Assembly: GCF_026151205.1 (NCBI RefSeq)
Contig: NC_087073.1
Coordinates: forward strand, 7,151,001-7,215,000
Direction: 5' to 3'
Source: Bolinopsis microptera
Lineage: Eukaryota > Ctenophora > Tentaculata > Lobata > Bolinopsidae
Length of the DNA: 64,000 nucleotides
In this document: one piece after another, positions 36,828 through 48,300 of the stretch
Position numbering within the stretch: the first letter of the stretch is position 1
Layout: the number at the start of each line of letters is the position of its first letter
Program-made: the position numbers and the translations under genes
The notes under the pieces: generated by a model
Seen by the model: the letters and a program-made list of their open reading frames with translations, nothing else
What the model was told of the DNA's origin: nothing
Database searches by the model: none

Positions 36828-39443
36828 TTTCATCCTCAAAAACTGAAAATGGGACAGAGATTTGGAGAATATGATTTAGCAATTTTATTCGGGATTTTGA
36901 CTCCCAGTACCTCAATTTGGTTTCTTACCATCATCAATTAACTGACTAATTGGTTTCTGGGCAAAAATTTCATCCAATCTGTCAAATTTGTATTCAGAAA
37001 ATTTTGCATTTGAAAATGGGACAGACTTTTGAAAATACAACTTTTCGTTTTCTTAAACTTTCTGCTGCGGGCTTCCTCCGACCGAAATCAAACTTCCAGC
37101 ACCTCCATCGTGTCAAATGGCATGTAAAGTTGACTAACTAATTGGTTTCGGGTGAAAAAATCAGTCGAAACTGTAAAATTTCGGTCCTAGAAATTTCATC
37201 TTCAAAAACTGAAAATGGGACAGAGATTTGGAGAATATGATTTTGCAATTTTATTCGGGATTTTGACTCCCAGTACCTCAATTTGGTTTCTTACCATCAT
37301 CAATTAACTGACTAATTGGTTTCTGGGCAAAAATTTCATCCAATCTGTCAAATTTGTCTTCAGAAAATTTCACATTTGAAAATGGGACAGACTTTTGAAA
37401 ATACAACTTTTCGTTTTGTTAAGCTTTCTGCTGCGGGCTTCCTCCGACCGAAATCAAACTTCCAGCACCTTAATCGTGTCGAATGGCATGTAAAGTTGAC
37501 TTACTAATTGGTTTCGGGTGAAAAAAATCAGTCGAAACTGTAAAATTTCGGTCCTAGAAATTTCATCTTCAAAAACTGAAAATGGGACAGAGATTTGGAG
37601 AATATGATTTTGCAATTTTATTCGGGATTTTGACTCCCAGTACCTCAATTTGGTTTCTTACCATCATCAATTAACTGACTAATTGGTTTCTGGTCAAAAA
37701 TTTCATCCAATCTGTCAAATTTGTGTTCAGAAAATTTCACATTTCGAAAATGGGACAGACTTTTGAAAATACAACTTTTCTTTTTCTTAAACTTTCTGCT
37801 GCGGGCTTCCTCCGACCGAAATCAAACTTCCAGCACCTCAATCGTGTCAAATGGCATCTAAAGTTGACTTAATAATTGGTTTCGGGTGAAAAAATCAGTC
37901 GAAACTGTAAAATTTCGGTCCTAGAAATTTCATCCTCAAAAACTGAAAATGGGACAGAGATTTGGAGAATATGATTTAGCAATTTTATTCGGGATTTTGA
38001 CTCCCAGTACCTCAATTTGGTTTCTTACCATCATCAATTAACTGACTAATTGGTTTCTGGGCAAAAATTCGTCCAATCTGTCAAATTTGTGTTCAGAAAA
38101 TTTCACATTTGAAAATGGGACAGACTTTTAAAAATACAACTTTTCGTTTTCTTAAACTTTCTGCTGCGGGCTTCCTCCGACCGAAATCAAACTTCCAGCA
38201 CCTTAATCGTGTCAAATGGCATGTAAAGTTGACTAACTAATTGGTTTCGGGTGAAAAAATCAGTCGAAACTGTAAAATTTCGTTCTTAGAAATTTCATCT
38301 TCAAAAACTGAAAATGGGATAGTGATTTGGAGAATATGATTTAGCAATTTTATTCGGGATTTTGACTCCCAGTACCTCAATTTGGTTTCGTACTATCATC
38401 AATTAACTGACTCATTGGTTTCTGGGCAAAAATTTCATCCAATCTGTCAAATTTGTGTTCAGAAAATTTTGCATTTGAAAATGGGTCAGACTTTTGAAAA
38501 TACAACTTTTCGTTTTGTTAAGCTTTCTGCTGCGGGCTTCCTCCGACCGAAATCAAACTTCCAGCACCTCAATCGTGTCAAATGGCATGTAAAGTTGACT
38601 AACTAATTGGTTTCGGGTGAAAAAATCCGTCGAAACTGTAAAATTTCGTTCTTAGAAATTTCATCTTCAAAAACTGAAAATGGGACAGAGATTTGGAGAA
38701 TATGATTTTGCAATTTTATTCGGGATTTTGACTCCCAGTACCTCAATTTGGTTTCTTACCATCATCAATTAACTGACTAATTGGTTTCTGGTCAAAAATT
38801 TCATCCAATCTGTCAAATTTGTGTTCAGAAAATTTCACATTTGAAAATGGGACAGACTTTTGAAAATACAACTTTTCGTTTTGTTAAGCTTTCTGCTGCG
38901 GGCTTCCTCCGACCGAAATCAAACTTCCAGCACCTTAATCGTGTCAAATGGCATGTAAAGTTGACTTATTAATTGGTTTCGGGTGAAAAAATCAGTCGAA
39001 ACTGTAAAATTTCGGTCCTAGAAATTTCATCTTCAAAAACTGAAAATGGGACAGAGATTTGCAATTTGGAGAATATGATTTTGCAATTTTATTTGGGATT
39101 TTGACTCCCAGTACCTCAATTTGGTTTCTTTGTTCTTACCATCATCAATTAACTGACTAATTGGTTTCTGGGCAAAAATTTCATCCAATCTGTCAAATTT
39201 GTGTTCAGAAAATTTCACATTTGAAAATGGGACAGACTTTTGAAAATACAACTTTTCGTTTTCTTAAGCTTTCTGCTGCGGGCTTCCTCCGACCGAAATC
39301 AAACTTCCAGCACCTCAATCGTGTCAAATGGCATGTAAAGTTGACTTACTAATTGGTTTCGGGTGAAAAAATCAGTCGAAACTGTAAAGTTTCGGTCCTA
39401 GAAATTTCATCTTCAAAAACTGAAAATTGGACAGAGATTTGGA

Positions 39444-40670
39444 GTCCCATTTATTTCATTTTCAACTCTTTGCACTAATTACTCTGTAAGTTTAAATCCC
39501 TGTATCATGTATTTTGAACGAGCCGAGAAAGAACACGCATATTCTTCTACTGCCTTAAAACTTATTTGATTGGATGGCTCCTTAAGTAATTAAATGTATC
39601 TGCTAAACTTGTTCGACACTAAATGTTTTCTTGACATTGTCTATTTTAAGTAACTAACATTTCATTTACAATGAATTTGGGTTGGTTTTGATTGAACTCT
39701 TAAAAGTAGCTGGAAATCCAAATGTCCGGGGGAAGGGTGGTATTCAGTATTGAAAATTCGGACACACCCGGCGCTTGTCCTATTCACCATAGTGAAACGA
39801 CAGTGGGGGTCACGACGTGATACACCCCGGGGCTGGGCGCGGACAGGGGACTGGGGAGGGGTACGGTGGTCTGAAAATCTTTGATTCTGGCGGACGTCCT
39901 AAGTAGATGGCGTCAACTAATTTATAAAAACAAAAAGGGAAGCGTAGATTAAAAAAGTATTTCAATAATACATTTTCCTAAAATACGCAAAAACAGAAAT
40001 TATCGCATATATATGGGTAAATTGTTATTTTTCTCCAGTAATTCACAATAATATGTTGTAATAAAATATATTTGATGCTTTGACATTTGAAGTGCGATGC
40101 GTTACTGTACTGGTATGGCCCCACCGTGCATCCAATAATGATCCTCGAAATTAAATCACACTTTGTAAGATCGGCGAAATGCACTACTTGGCCTTGATTC
40201 ACGATGTCAATCCTTCGCATCTAGCCGATCTGCATATGTGGTTGCGAGATGCGCGGCGCGGCCCAGTAGTGCATCGCGCTACAATACTTGGCCTCACCGA
40301 GCTGCGAAGAATTGACATCGTCAATTAACTTAGACATTTAAATTTCAAATAAAATTATAAAATTCCTGCATTGAAAATAATTATATATGATATAGTTGTC
40401 ATACGTTGTATGACCCGCCGCGCACGAGTGGCTCCCCTGTATCGTTACAGGGGTAGAGTTCACTAGTGAAGCGACAGTGCATGGGGGATCACGACGTAAT
40501 ACAACGTTTTACTGGGCTGCGCTCAGCCTGTCATTCCGCCTAATCTCTATTTTATGTTTATGAACATGATAGCCTGAGGTCCCCAGGTAAATGCAACGTA
40601 TGATAACAATTTGGTGTCAGCTGCACTAGTGCATAGTGGAGTTTTTTGTATTTTCTGTTCTCTATTCACT
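39444..40670. other. Non-coding, with repeat traces
   Basis: No gene seen. A segment around 39779-39830 (GTGAAACGACAGTGGGGGTCACGACGTGATACA) has a diverged copy at ~40466-40505. Between 40203 and 40322 there is an imperfect inverted repeat (GATGTCAATCCTTCGCA against TGCGAAGAATTGACATC). Confidence 0.5.
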
Positions 40671-40956
40671 ATTGTTAATGGACTGGCCCGGCGCGCGCTA
40701 CTTCGTAGCACTAGCCTCGAGAAGAAACAAGAAAGTGGCGCGCGCTACTTCGATGAAATTTAGACAATTAACATCCGTCAATCTTTTCTGGTGATATTCT
40801 TTACAATATCATAAGGCTCGTTTCTGGATTCTGAAATGGTCTAATGACACTAATATTGAATATGGCACTCCATCGTCAGATGATATTCCGTCTAATTTCT
40901 TCGAAGTAGCGCCAAGCGCGCACCACTTTCATCTCGCTTTTTGGGATTTAAGCCTA

Positions 40957-41720
40957 CTGTCACCAAAATGTAACTAGTATAGGTCTCGCGAATAATTTTA
41001 ATATTTATTAAATATTGATTGACTAGTTTGTTGAAAGATTTTAATATTACGGTCACCAAAATGTACCTAGGTCGAACGGAGAAATTAGGTCTCACGAGTT
41101 AGACCCAATTTAGATTTAGGTCCCGCAAATATAATTATGAATTAGGTCTCACACAGACGCGGCTTTTAAGTGTATTTACATGTATATCATGCAAGCGTGC
41201 TAAATTCGCTCCTACTAAATCGCTCGCCCAAATTTTAAGAAAATTCTTGTAAAAAGGCCCGTTGGGTATGAAATTGATGTGAATCGGTGTAATTTTGGAC
41301 GCTAATTCAGAATCACCCCCATGACATAGGGTTAAAATGCTCCCCTGCCGAGATATTGGCGAAAAATTGTCTTGATCACGTGATATGACCGTATAAGGAA
41401 GTTGGTCGAATTTCTCGTTAGGGTTAGGGTTTCAGCATATGCTTTTGTTAGGGATTGGGTTAGGGTTAGGGTTCGGATCAGTGCAGATAAGAGGGTTAGG
41501 GTTTCGAAAAGTCGTTCAGGGCCAGCAAGAGAACGGGTTGAAAAAGTCACGTGACAGTCGAGTGTAGAGTGATTAATCATCATCCTATATCATGCGTCTG
41601 CGTACCGTCGCGTGAGACCTAATCACTAATTCGAGACCTAAATTAGGTTTTGCGCGTGAGACCTAATTTTTCCGTTCGACCTATTGTTACATTTTGGTGA
41701 CAGTTACATTTTGGTGACAG
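40957..41720. mobile_element. Nested element with CTGTCACCAAAATGT ends
   Basis: CTGTCACCAAAATGTAAC at the left matches GTTACATTTTGGTGACAG at the right. Both sides carry a second inner copy of the same motif next to AGGTCGAACGGA(G/A)AAATTAGGTCTCAC and its reverse complement. The middle contains short TTAGGG runs. Non-coding; inserted into the GC-ended element. Confidence 0.75.
41402..41507. repeat. Interstitial TTAGGG-type telomere-like repeats
   Basis: GTTAGGGTTAGGG occurs near 41416 and GTTAGGGTTAGGGTT near 41459-41473, with further single TTAGGG units up to 41503, separated by 20-40 bp of other sequence. TTAGGG is the usual animal telomere unit. The runs are short and lie within a transposon, so this is not a chromosome end. 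Confidence 0.7.
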
Positions 41721-42556
41721 TTAAGAAAAACATTCTTTTGCTTTTTGTACTTGCTTACTGTTCACAGCTCCCCCAAAAGGTTGACATCAAGGAATCACAT
41801 TTTACCGCTGAACGAGTGTTTAATATAATAGCAATATAATATGATAGCAATACATAACATAAAAACCCCCTTTGCTTGGTTGTGATTGAGGGATGTTACT
41901 CGTCTAAATTTCTTCGAAGTAGCGCGCGCCGGGCCAGACCATTAACAATGGTTGTAGCATGTAGGTTTACAACCTACCAGGACGCGCGCGGAGTTGGACT
42001 TGTCGACGGTCCAATATATGGAACAGATATTTTACGAATATCACCCGTTAATAACAATGGTCAAGGTTGTGATGAGAACTTTACTATCCTGGGGTTATGA
42101 AGAGTTAAGTAATCCTTTTGCAGAGATGGATATTCAGCATGTTCACTGTTTTAGTACCTGGCCGGACGGATTACATACACTCGGGTTCATTAAATTCGGA
42201 AAAAAAATTCGGTTGCTGAGGTGCAGGTCACCTCGCTGCACTCTTTACTGAGAGATCTATAGTCAAAACAATACACTTCCATCACAGTTTCTGGGACTAC
42301 ATGGCTCTGAAATTATAACGTTGTAAGTTGCACAGGATTCTGGAATATCAGAAAATCGTTGTATAAGAACAGTTCAGTCGTGTTACAGTAACATTAGATA
42401 AACAATATGTGAAGTAAAAGTAGAGTAAAGTAAAATTTATGACTTCACATCATCACACAGTACATGTCTACAAAATATCATCGCACTATGTGACAAAATA
42501 GTATAATATGATAAATATTTCCCCACCAACATTAAGTATATATCAAATACAATATA

Positions 42557-43000
42557 TTATTCTAATTTAATTTTAAAACCTAAAACTGTCGCAGAGTTCT
42601 TGACGTTTGGAGGGAGTTTGTTCCAATATTATGGAATAACTCGCTCTGGGAGAAAAGACTTCTGGATATTCTTGATTTTAGTTGAACTTCTACTATACAT
42701 CTATTGCTTGAAACAAGGTTAAGACCGGATCTGCCAGTTCTAAACATCCCGATCCATAATCAGTTAAACCACTTTAAACGTTACTTTAAAAGCTTCTATG
42801 AGGTCCCCACGTATTCGCCGCTCTGCCAGCTTTGTCAAATTGAGGATTTCCAATCTACGGCTGTAGGGAAGAGTACCCACTCTCCAGAGCAAATTAATTA
42901 TCCACGCATTCCATGGTTTATTGATAGAATTATTACCACCCAGACTCTAACGGTTCTTGTCCACGAATTTGCCTTCTTGATTCCAAGCCCCATCCTTATA
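42557..43000 (-). pseudogene. CR1-like LINE ORF2, C-terminal remnant
   Basis: The minus strand at ~42868-42787 reads YSRRLEILNLTKLAERRIRG then DLIEAFKV, and further down SFLPERVIP(stop)YWNKLPPNVKNS. These are the familiar LINE C-terminal blocks 'LxxLxxRRxRGDLIExFKI' and 'RVxxxWNxLPxxV'. Frame changes and an in-frame stop show decay. The last codon before the stop at 42557-42559 is consistent with the native end. Confidence 0.75.
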
Positions 43001-43679
43001 ATAGGAACCTCAAAATTTGAAAATACTCAATATTCTCAAATTTACCGACTGAAGATTGATTTTTAATTTTTAAAGTATTGAGTGATCTGCCCCAATCATT
43101 TAAAAGTAAGTTTGTATGAAAATGCATATTATATTAATTGATGCACAGAGTTGAAAAACTTCGCACACCGCAAGCTATGTTCACGCGTCCACCCCTAAGC
43201 CAAAATAGCTCCATGTTGCCGCCGGATCACCTGATGGCGGCACCGTCTGCATTCAATTACTGTAGAGTAAACAAGAGCAGTTATTTAAAAGATCACACTA
43301 CAGGTACACTTATCTATTGGCTCCCACAGAATTGGCTCCCACAGAGGCTCCCGCAACAAAGATAATCACAATCAAGATTGTCAAGCCCAGGTCAAGATTC
43401 ATGCGAGATTGCGAGCTAGACTCATCGCACAAAATTTGTAAATAAATGAGAAAACAGAAAAAGTTTAACTTAAAAGTTGAGGGACACAATAATTAGGAAC
43501 TTAACGTGTATTTTATACACTTAACGTGTATTTTATCACTTGTCTATAGCGTGAAAACTTCGACGTAATGCGCGCGAGATTCGGCGAGATTTTGGTGAGT
43601 TTCCCATAAATCTCGCACTTAAACTCGTGATGACGCGAGTTTAAGTGCGAGTCTAAGGTATGCTTTTTTCAGCATTATT

Positions 43680-43930
43680 GGTGGCCTAGTGGTTAGATCG
43701 AGCACCCATCCTCTGCGCAGAAGGTTCAGGGTTCGAATCACAGTGTCACCTAGTTTATGGAGTAGCTAAGGATCCATTGAATCTATGCGATCTCCCCAGT
43801 TGACTCAACCGAATGATAGGAAACTTAATTTACGGTTAAATGAGAATGGGTACCTGTTAAAAATCAAGAAACTTCCTAGGATACGTATACCCGTACCCCT
43901 TCAGTGCATACTGTAAACAATAAACATAGA
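43680..43930 (+). mobile_element. tRNA-derived SINE
   Basis: The 5' part (43680-43751) looks like a tRNA: a box-A-like GTGGCCTAGTGGTTAGA, a box-B GGTTCGAATCA, and ends GGTGGCC / TGTCACC that pair over most of the acceptor stem. A non-tRNA body follows, with GAATGGGTACCTGTTAAA, common in invertebrate SINE bodies. The 3' end near AACAATAAAC (43918) is approximate. Transcription by RNA polymerase III would be expected. Confidence 0.7.
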
Positions 43931-44109
43931 GCTATTGGCTATTTACTATTATCAACTATTTACTTGGTCATTGGCCTTTTGCAGAAGGTAACTTTTCAAT
44001 GAAAAATATTGTGGAAATTCTCGGGACTTAATCTAGGAGTAGTTTTTCGAATCAAGCAATTAGCATGAACGCGCGAATATATATACACAAATATTATATC
44101 ACCTATATA

Positions 44110-44175
44110 TTTTGTGGCGTGACCGGTAAGCCGATTATCGCTGCCAGCCATGGGCGGTTCGAGACCCGTCAAAGA
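44110..44175 (+). other. Possible second tRNA-like SINE head
   Basis: GTGGCGTGACCGGTAAGCCG followed ~35 bp later by GGCGGTTCGAGACCCGTC has box-A/box-B-like spacing, but the stems are poor. It may be a decayed SINE start. Weak. Confidence 0.3.
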
Positions 44176-45310
44176 TCGTTTTACTGATACTTATTTTTGC
44201 AATGAAAAATTTGGCGATAGAGATAATTTTCAAACACAGTTTCAATAAAAAATCGATTAATACGATTTTGAATGCATATTAGGGCGTGCAAGTAGTTCTA
44301 GCAAAATTAGTTTAGTTTGAGCATATCGTATTCTCTCGAAATAATTTCAGGTGATTCAGTGAAATGATAAATCAAGCAAGATTTTCTTGTGCCAATTTCT
44401 CAATTTAAGGGTCATATCAAAGGATTAATTCCTGTAAATTTTGAAAAATATGGGTACAGTAGGTTTCACTCTCAGAATGAGAAAGGGCGCAAGGAGGAAG
44501 GATCTGGAACAATTTTTGAAATACTTGTTTTAACTTTTTAAGGAATGAATTCTAGTACTAGTTTTTGGACTACAATACAAGCGGCGAATTTCGTGCAGTT
44601 ACACTGCAGTTTGACAGGGTATGCTGAACGAGGCCAAAAATCCCCCCCCCCCCCCCCGTGACACGTGACAATCGCACTTTCAAATGCCCAAAATCCAGTC
44701 TCACCGCACTTTCTCAGCAATCTTGATAGGGGTTGTCAAGATGTCCTTGGTGCTAAATTCATTAGGACCCCAATGGTCCACCTTCGTCCTTCATATTGTC
44801 AAGAAATAAACAGAGACTTTAACACGGCTTTATCAGCAGGCCGGTCGAATAGTTGAGAGAGCTGTTGCAGGGCTTGTAATAAATCAGAGTTTGATATGAA
44901 TCATGGGGCAATAAATTAGGTTTTTTTCGAATGCTGAAGTTATTTCAATACTGCACAGCACAATGTTTGTTATAGTTGACTAATGATACAGGCTTGCAAT
45001 CCACAGTTTGTCAATAATAATTAAGCATTTACAACACAGTACAGTATTATATTTATTCATTTATCTGCATTCAAAATGGTCAGTTGTTTACAGGGATTCA
45101 TTTGGGCTTTCATTACAGGGAACTAATATTATTGCAGCTAATATTGATTTGCACTGTATCAAATTGTGTATGCGGGGATCTTGACAAAGAGAAGTCAAGT
45201 TTTGTAACATACAGAATAATCTTTAGAAACAGTAAACACTCTCACCTTTTAGGAAAACATGGACCATAACTAGCAGTAATCTGTTGAGAATTTGATAATG
45301 ATGAGCAGAT

Positions 45311-48300
45311 ATGCCTATTTGTGGGATACATACCACTTTGTGTGGCAAAGCTGAAGAGTTTTTATCTACTTCTCCGGTAAGTTTTTAAAAATAGATTGAA
45401 CATTTAATTATTATAATTCTAGTACACTCAAATTCCTTCTGGTATTACATTTTGAATTAATTACTAAATTTATTACTTTCGCAGGAAAAGCTAGAAAAAT
45501 TAGAAAGTATAAAACAGCAGCTTCTGGGACTAGAAGAGAAAAAATTGGAAAACGGCAACCTGGTCCGCCTGTTAGAGGAAGAAATACGAAAGCAGCAAAT
45601 ACGATTGTCCATCAAACCGAAGACCAGTGCCTTCCTTTTATCCAGTAAGTACTGTGTATTTAATGGAAGTATAGTTAGGGCAAGAGTTGATTTTTCTGTG
45701 AACAAATTCGTAACAAAGGTTTGTCTACTGGAATGTGTTGTCCATAGTCCCAGGAACCACCAAAAAAAACCGTCCAGCTGAAACTTTTGGGCAAAAATTT
45801 TTATAGTCATTTTTCTCCAGGAACCCATACGCCCCACCCCTAATATTGGTTATTCGGCTCCCGATTGTCTTGAGATCTCCATAGGGGGTGCAAAATGACC
45901 GCAATGGCCACATTATGGGAGGCACATGATAGTTTCAGAACGATTGGGGCTTTATTTTTCGAAATAAATGGAATTTTTCGAAATTTTTCGAAATTTCATT
46001 GAAATTTCGAAAAAAATACACCAAATTATTTTTAACGCTTATTTCAAATCTTACTCGGGAAATAACTTCAATTAACAAATATCAAGGTTAACTGACAAAC
46101 AACCGATTATTGACCAACCCCCAGACAGCTATTCGACGGTACATACTACTCCTACAGTGAGCCGATGATAATCACATTCGATTTGCCATTGTGGATTAAG
46201 GCCACCCGAATAGTACTGGAAACTGGGATGCCTATTGTGGTCAGGGTTGGGGGCTTCCACACTCTCAAGAGTTTTCTTGGCTGCATAGGCTATATAATGG
46301 CAGACTCGGGTTTAGAGGAGCTCATCAAACTTGTGTATCCTGGAGACGTCACGCATATGCCATATATCGGATGGAGGATCTTACTAAAAAGCGTTGAGAG
46401 CCCACTTTCTGATCGACGCCGCTCTTTGTTGTTTCATTATAGAGGAAGAAGTTTACGACGATGAACTAGTAGACTTGGAAGGTTACATCAACAAATGTGT
46501 GAACGAAAATCTAGGTGTTAACTTTAAGACTAAATCTATTCAGGATCTATCAGAGAAAATAACTCTGCTTCTAAAGGACCTGTTTTCCAACAGTAGAACA
46601 GCAGCTCTATGGGTTACTTACCACAACATGATAACACTAGTAAAGGACTTCATAAGAGCAGAGAGGTTGCACGACTGCAATATGCATTCATCAGCAGTAG
46701 CTTTGATGCTGCCCTACTTCGCAGCAGCTGGGAGGGGACAGTATGCAAAAGCTTTAAGACTGTATTTGGAGCAGGATGCTATTTTTAAAGTCAAGTATGG
46801 GGCGCTTTTAAAGACCTTTAAGTAATTGGGCTTCACACGGTTACAACGACCACGAGTGGGCCGGAGTGTGGACTGACCTCTCCATAGAGTTGAGTCTTAT
46901 GAGGGCAGCTAAATCTAGTGGTGGATTAACAAGTGGAAGGATGCGTAATCGTGAAGTGTTTTAACCGTCTAGTCTTGGTTGCTGATAGAGAGACTTCAAT
47001 AGAGGAATGCCTAACATACGAGTTAACTGTGGTTCCGATGAGCTTATTTGATCAATATCAGATGATGAGGAAATCTAATAAGGCTGCTCTTCGTATAAAC
47101 CAATCTACACCTAAATCTTGCAGCTTCACGATCCCACTAGTCATTGATGGAGGTTGGCTAATACACCAACTAAGCTCATTTAAAGGGTGTGACAATTATG
47201 GTGAGGTAGCAATGGAGTACTTGAAGCTTATCCCTAAAAATCGGGAAGTTACTGTGATTTTTGATGGATATGAGCCTTCTACTAAAGATCACGAGCACAA
47301 GAGGAGAGTAAAAGCGTCCTGTGCTAATATTGCTGTAAAGAAATCCACCTTTTGTACTGTCACCAAAACAACATTTCTGAGCAACAACAATAACAAAAAA
47401 GAACTGATCGACCTTATCTCAAGCATTTTTACTGTAAATGGTATTGAAGTGATCAGAGCTTGTAACGATGCTGATACTTTATTTGCAAAGAAAACATTGG
47501 AAATGTCATTCCTTGGCGATGTTGAATTGAAGGCAGAGGATACCGATATAGTTCAAGTCTATTAGTACATCATTTCAACAGTGACCATCACAATGCTATT
47601 TATCTAACAACGAAGAAGGGTACATATTCAATCAAAGAAATATCAAGTCATCTCGATCATAAAGAAAAGGAGATACTTCTTCTAATTCATAGTATTTCAG
47701 GTTGTGATAGCGTCAGTGGACTGTTTGGTTTTAGCAAGGTTAAAGTGCTAAAGAAAGCTCTCACCTTTGATGAGCAAGGTCAGTTGGCAACATTAATTTC
47801 GGTGAGAGAATCAAAAGAAAAGATTATTGAGGCAGGCCTCTGTTTCTTGCAGTACATTTATGGTGACAAGAAAAAGACTCTTTCTGCTTTGAGATTCCTA
47901 GCATACAATAGGATGGTAGCGAAAAAGAGTCTCAATCCGAATAGGCTACCTCCAACAATAGCTTCAACAACGGAGTACATCCTTAGAGCTTACTTACAGT
48001 ACCATAACTGGGTCATGCTTAACGCTGACAGTCTGAATCCCCTTGACTACGGCTGGAAATTGGCTCCTGGTGGCACTTACGAACCAGTTGCAAAAAAAGC
48101 TATAATTGCTCCAGAGTCTATTTTGAACCTTATATGTTGTAACTGTTCTGTCGATGTGGAACAGGCCTGTTTGACTTTCAGATGTTCATGTAGGAAATAT
48201 GGCTTCAATTGTTTGCCAGCTTGTGGACGATGCCATGGTATGAACTGCACAAACATTAGACATGATGAACCTGAAGAACAAGCGAATTTTGATTAATATT

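Larger units (their letters stand above)
25884..39443. repeat. Satellite array, ~29 copies of a ~366-bp unit
   Basis: The landmark ATTGGTTTCTGGGCAAAAAT recurs every 366-367 bp from 25896 to about 39157 (380 bp where 7-14 bp inserts occur). Each unit has two diverged halves of ~180 bp: both begin ATTGGTTT(C)GG and contain GAAAATGGGACAGA. The unit is therefore an ancient dimer. A 63-codon frame with CQICVQK is open in most copies, but near-identity between copies explains this. Blocks ~32440-34160 and ~37682-39443 share the same private variants in the same order, a five-unit higher-order repeat. The array is interrupted at 31695-31983 and 34166-36827. Confidence 0.95.
40671..41949. mobile_element. 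TIR element with GC-rich inverted ends
   Basis: ATTGTTAATGG(A)CTGGCCCGGCGCGCGCTACTTCG at the left is matched by its reverse complement at the right end (~41905-41949), giving ~37-bp inverted termini. It has no ORF. A second inverted-repeat structure is nested inside it (40957-41720). Confidence 0.75.

Noticed and set aside
25884-39443. CRISPR-like or multi-copy gene cluster
   Set aside because: Repeats are 366 bp with no unique spacers, the genome is eukaryotic, and the repeated frames are short and explained by unit identity.
41402-41507. True telomere or chromosome end
   Set aside because: Runs hold only two to three TTAGGG units, are interrupted, and lie inside nested transposons.
43680-43751. 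Functional tRNA gene
   Set aside because: The stems are imperfect and the B box departs from consensus, and a SINE body follows directly.
45457-45925. Minus-strand frames of 126 and 66 codons at the left end of the Academ-like element
   Set aside because: They run antisense through a plus-strand exon and the inverted end; the same words reappear at 48537-48749 because of the inverted repeat.
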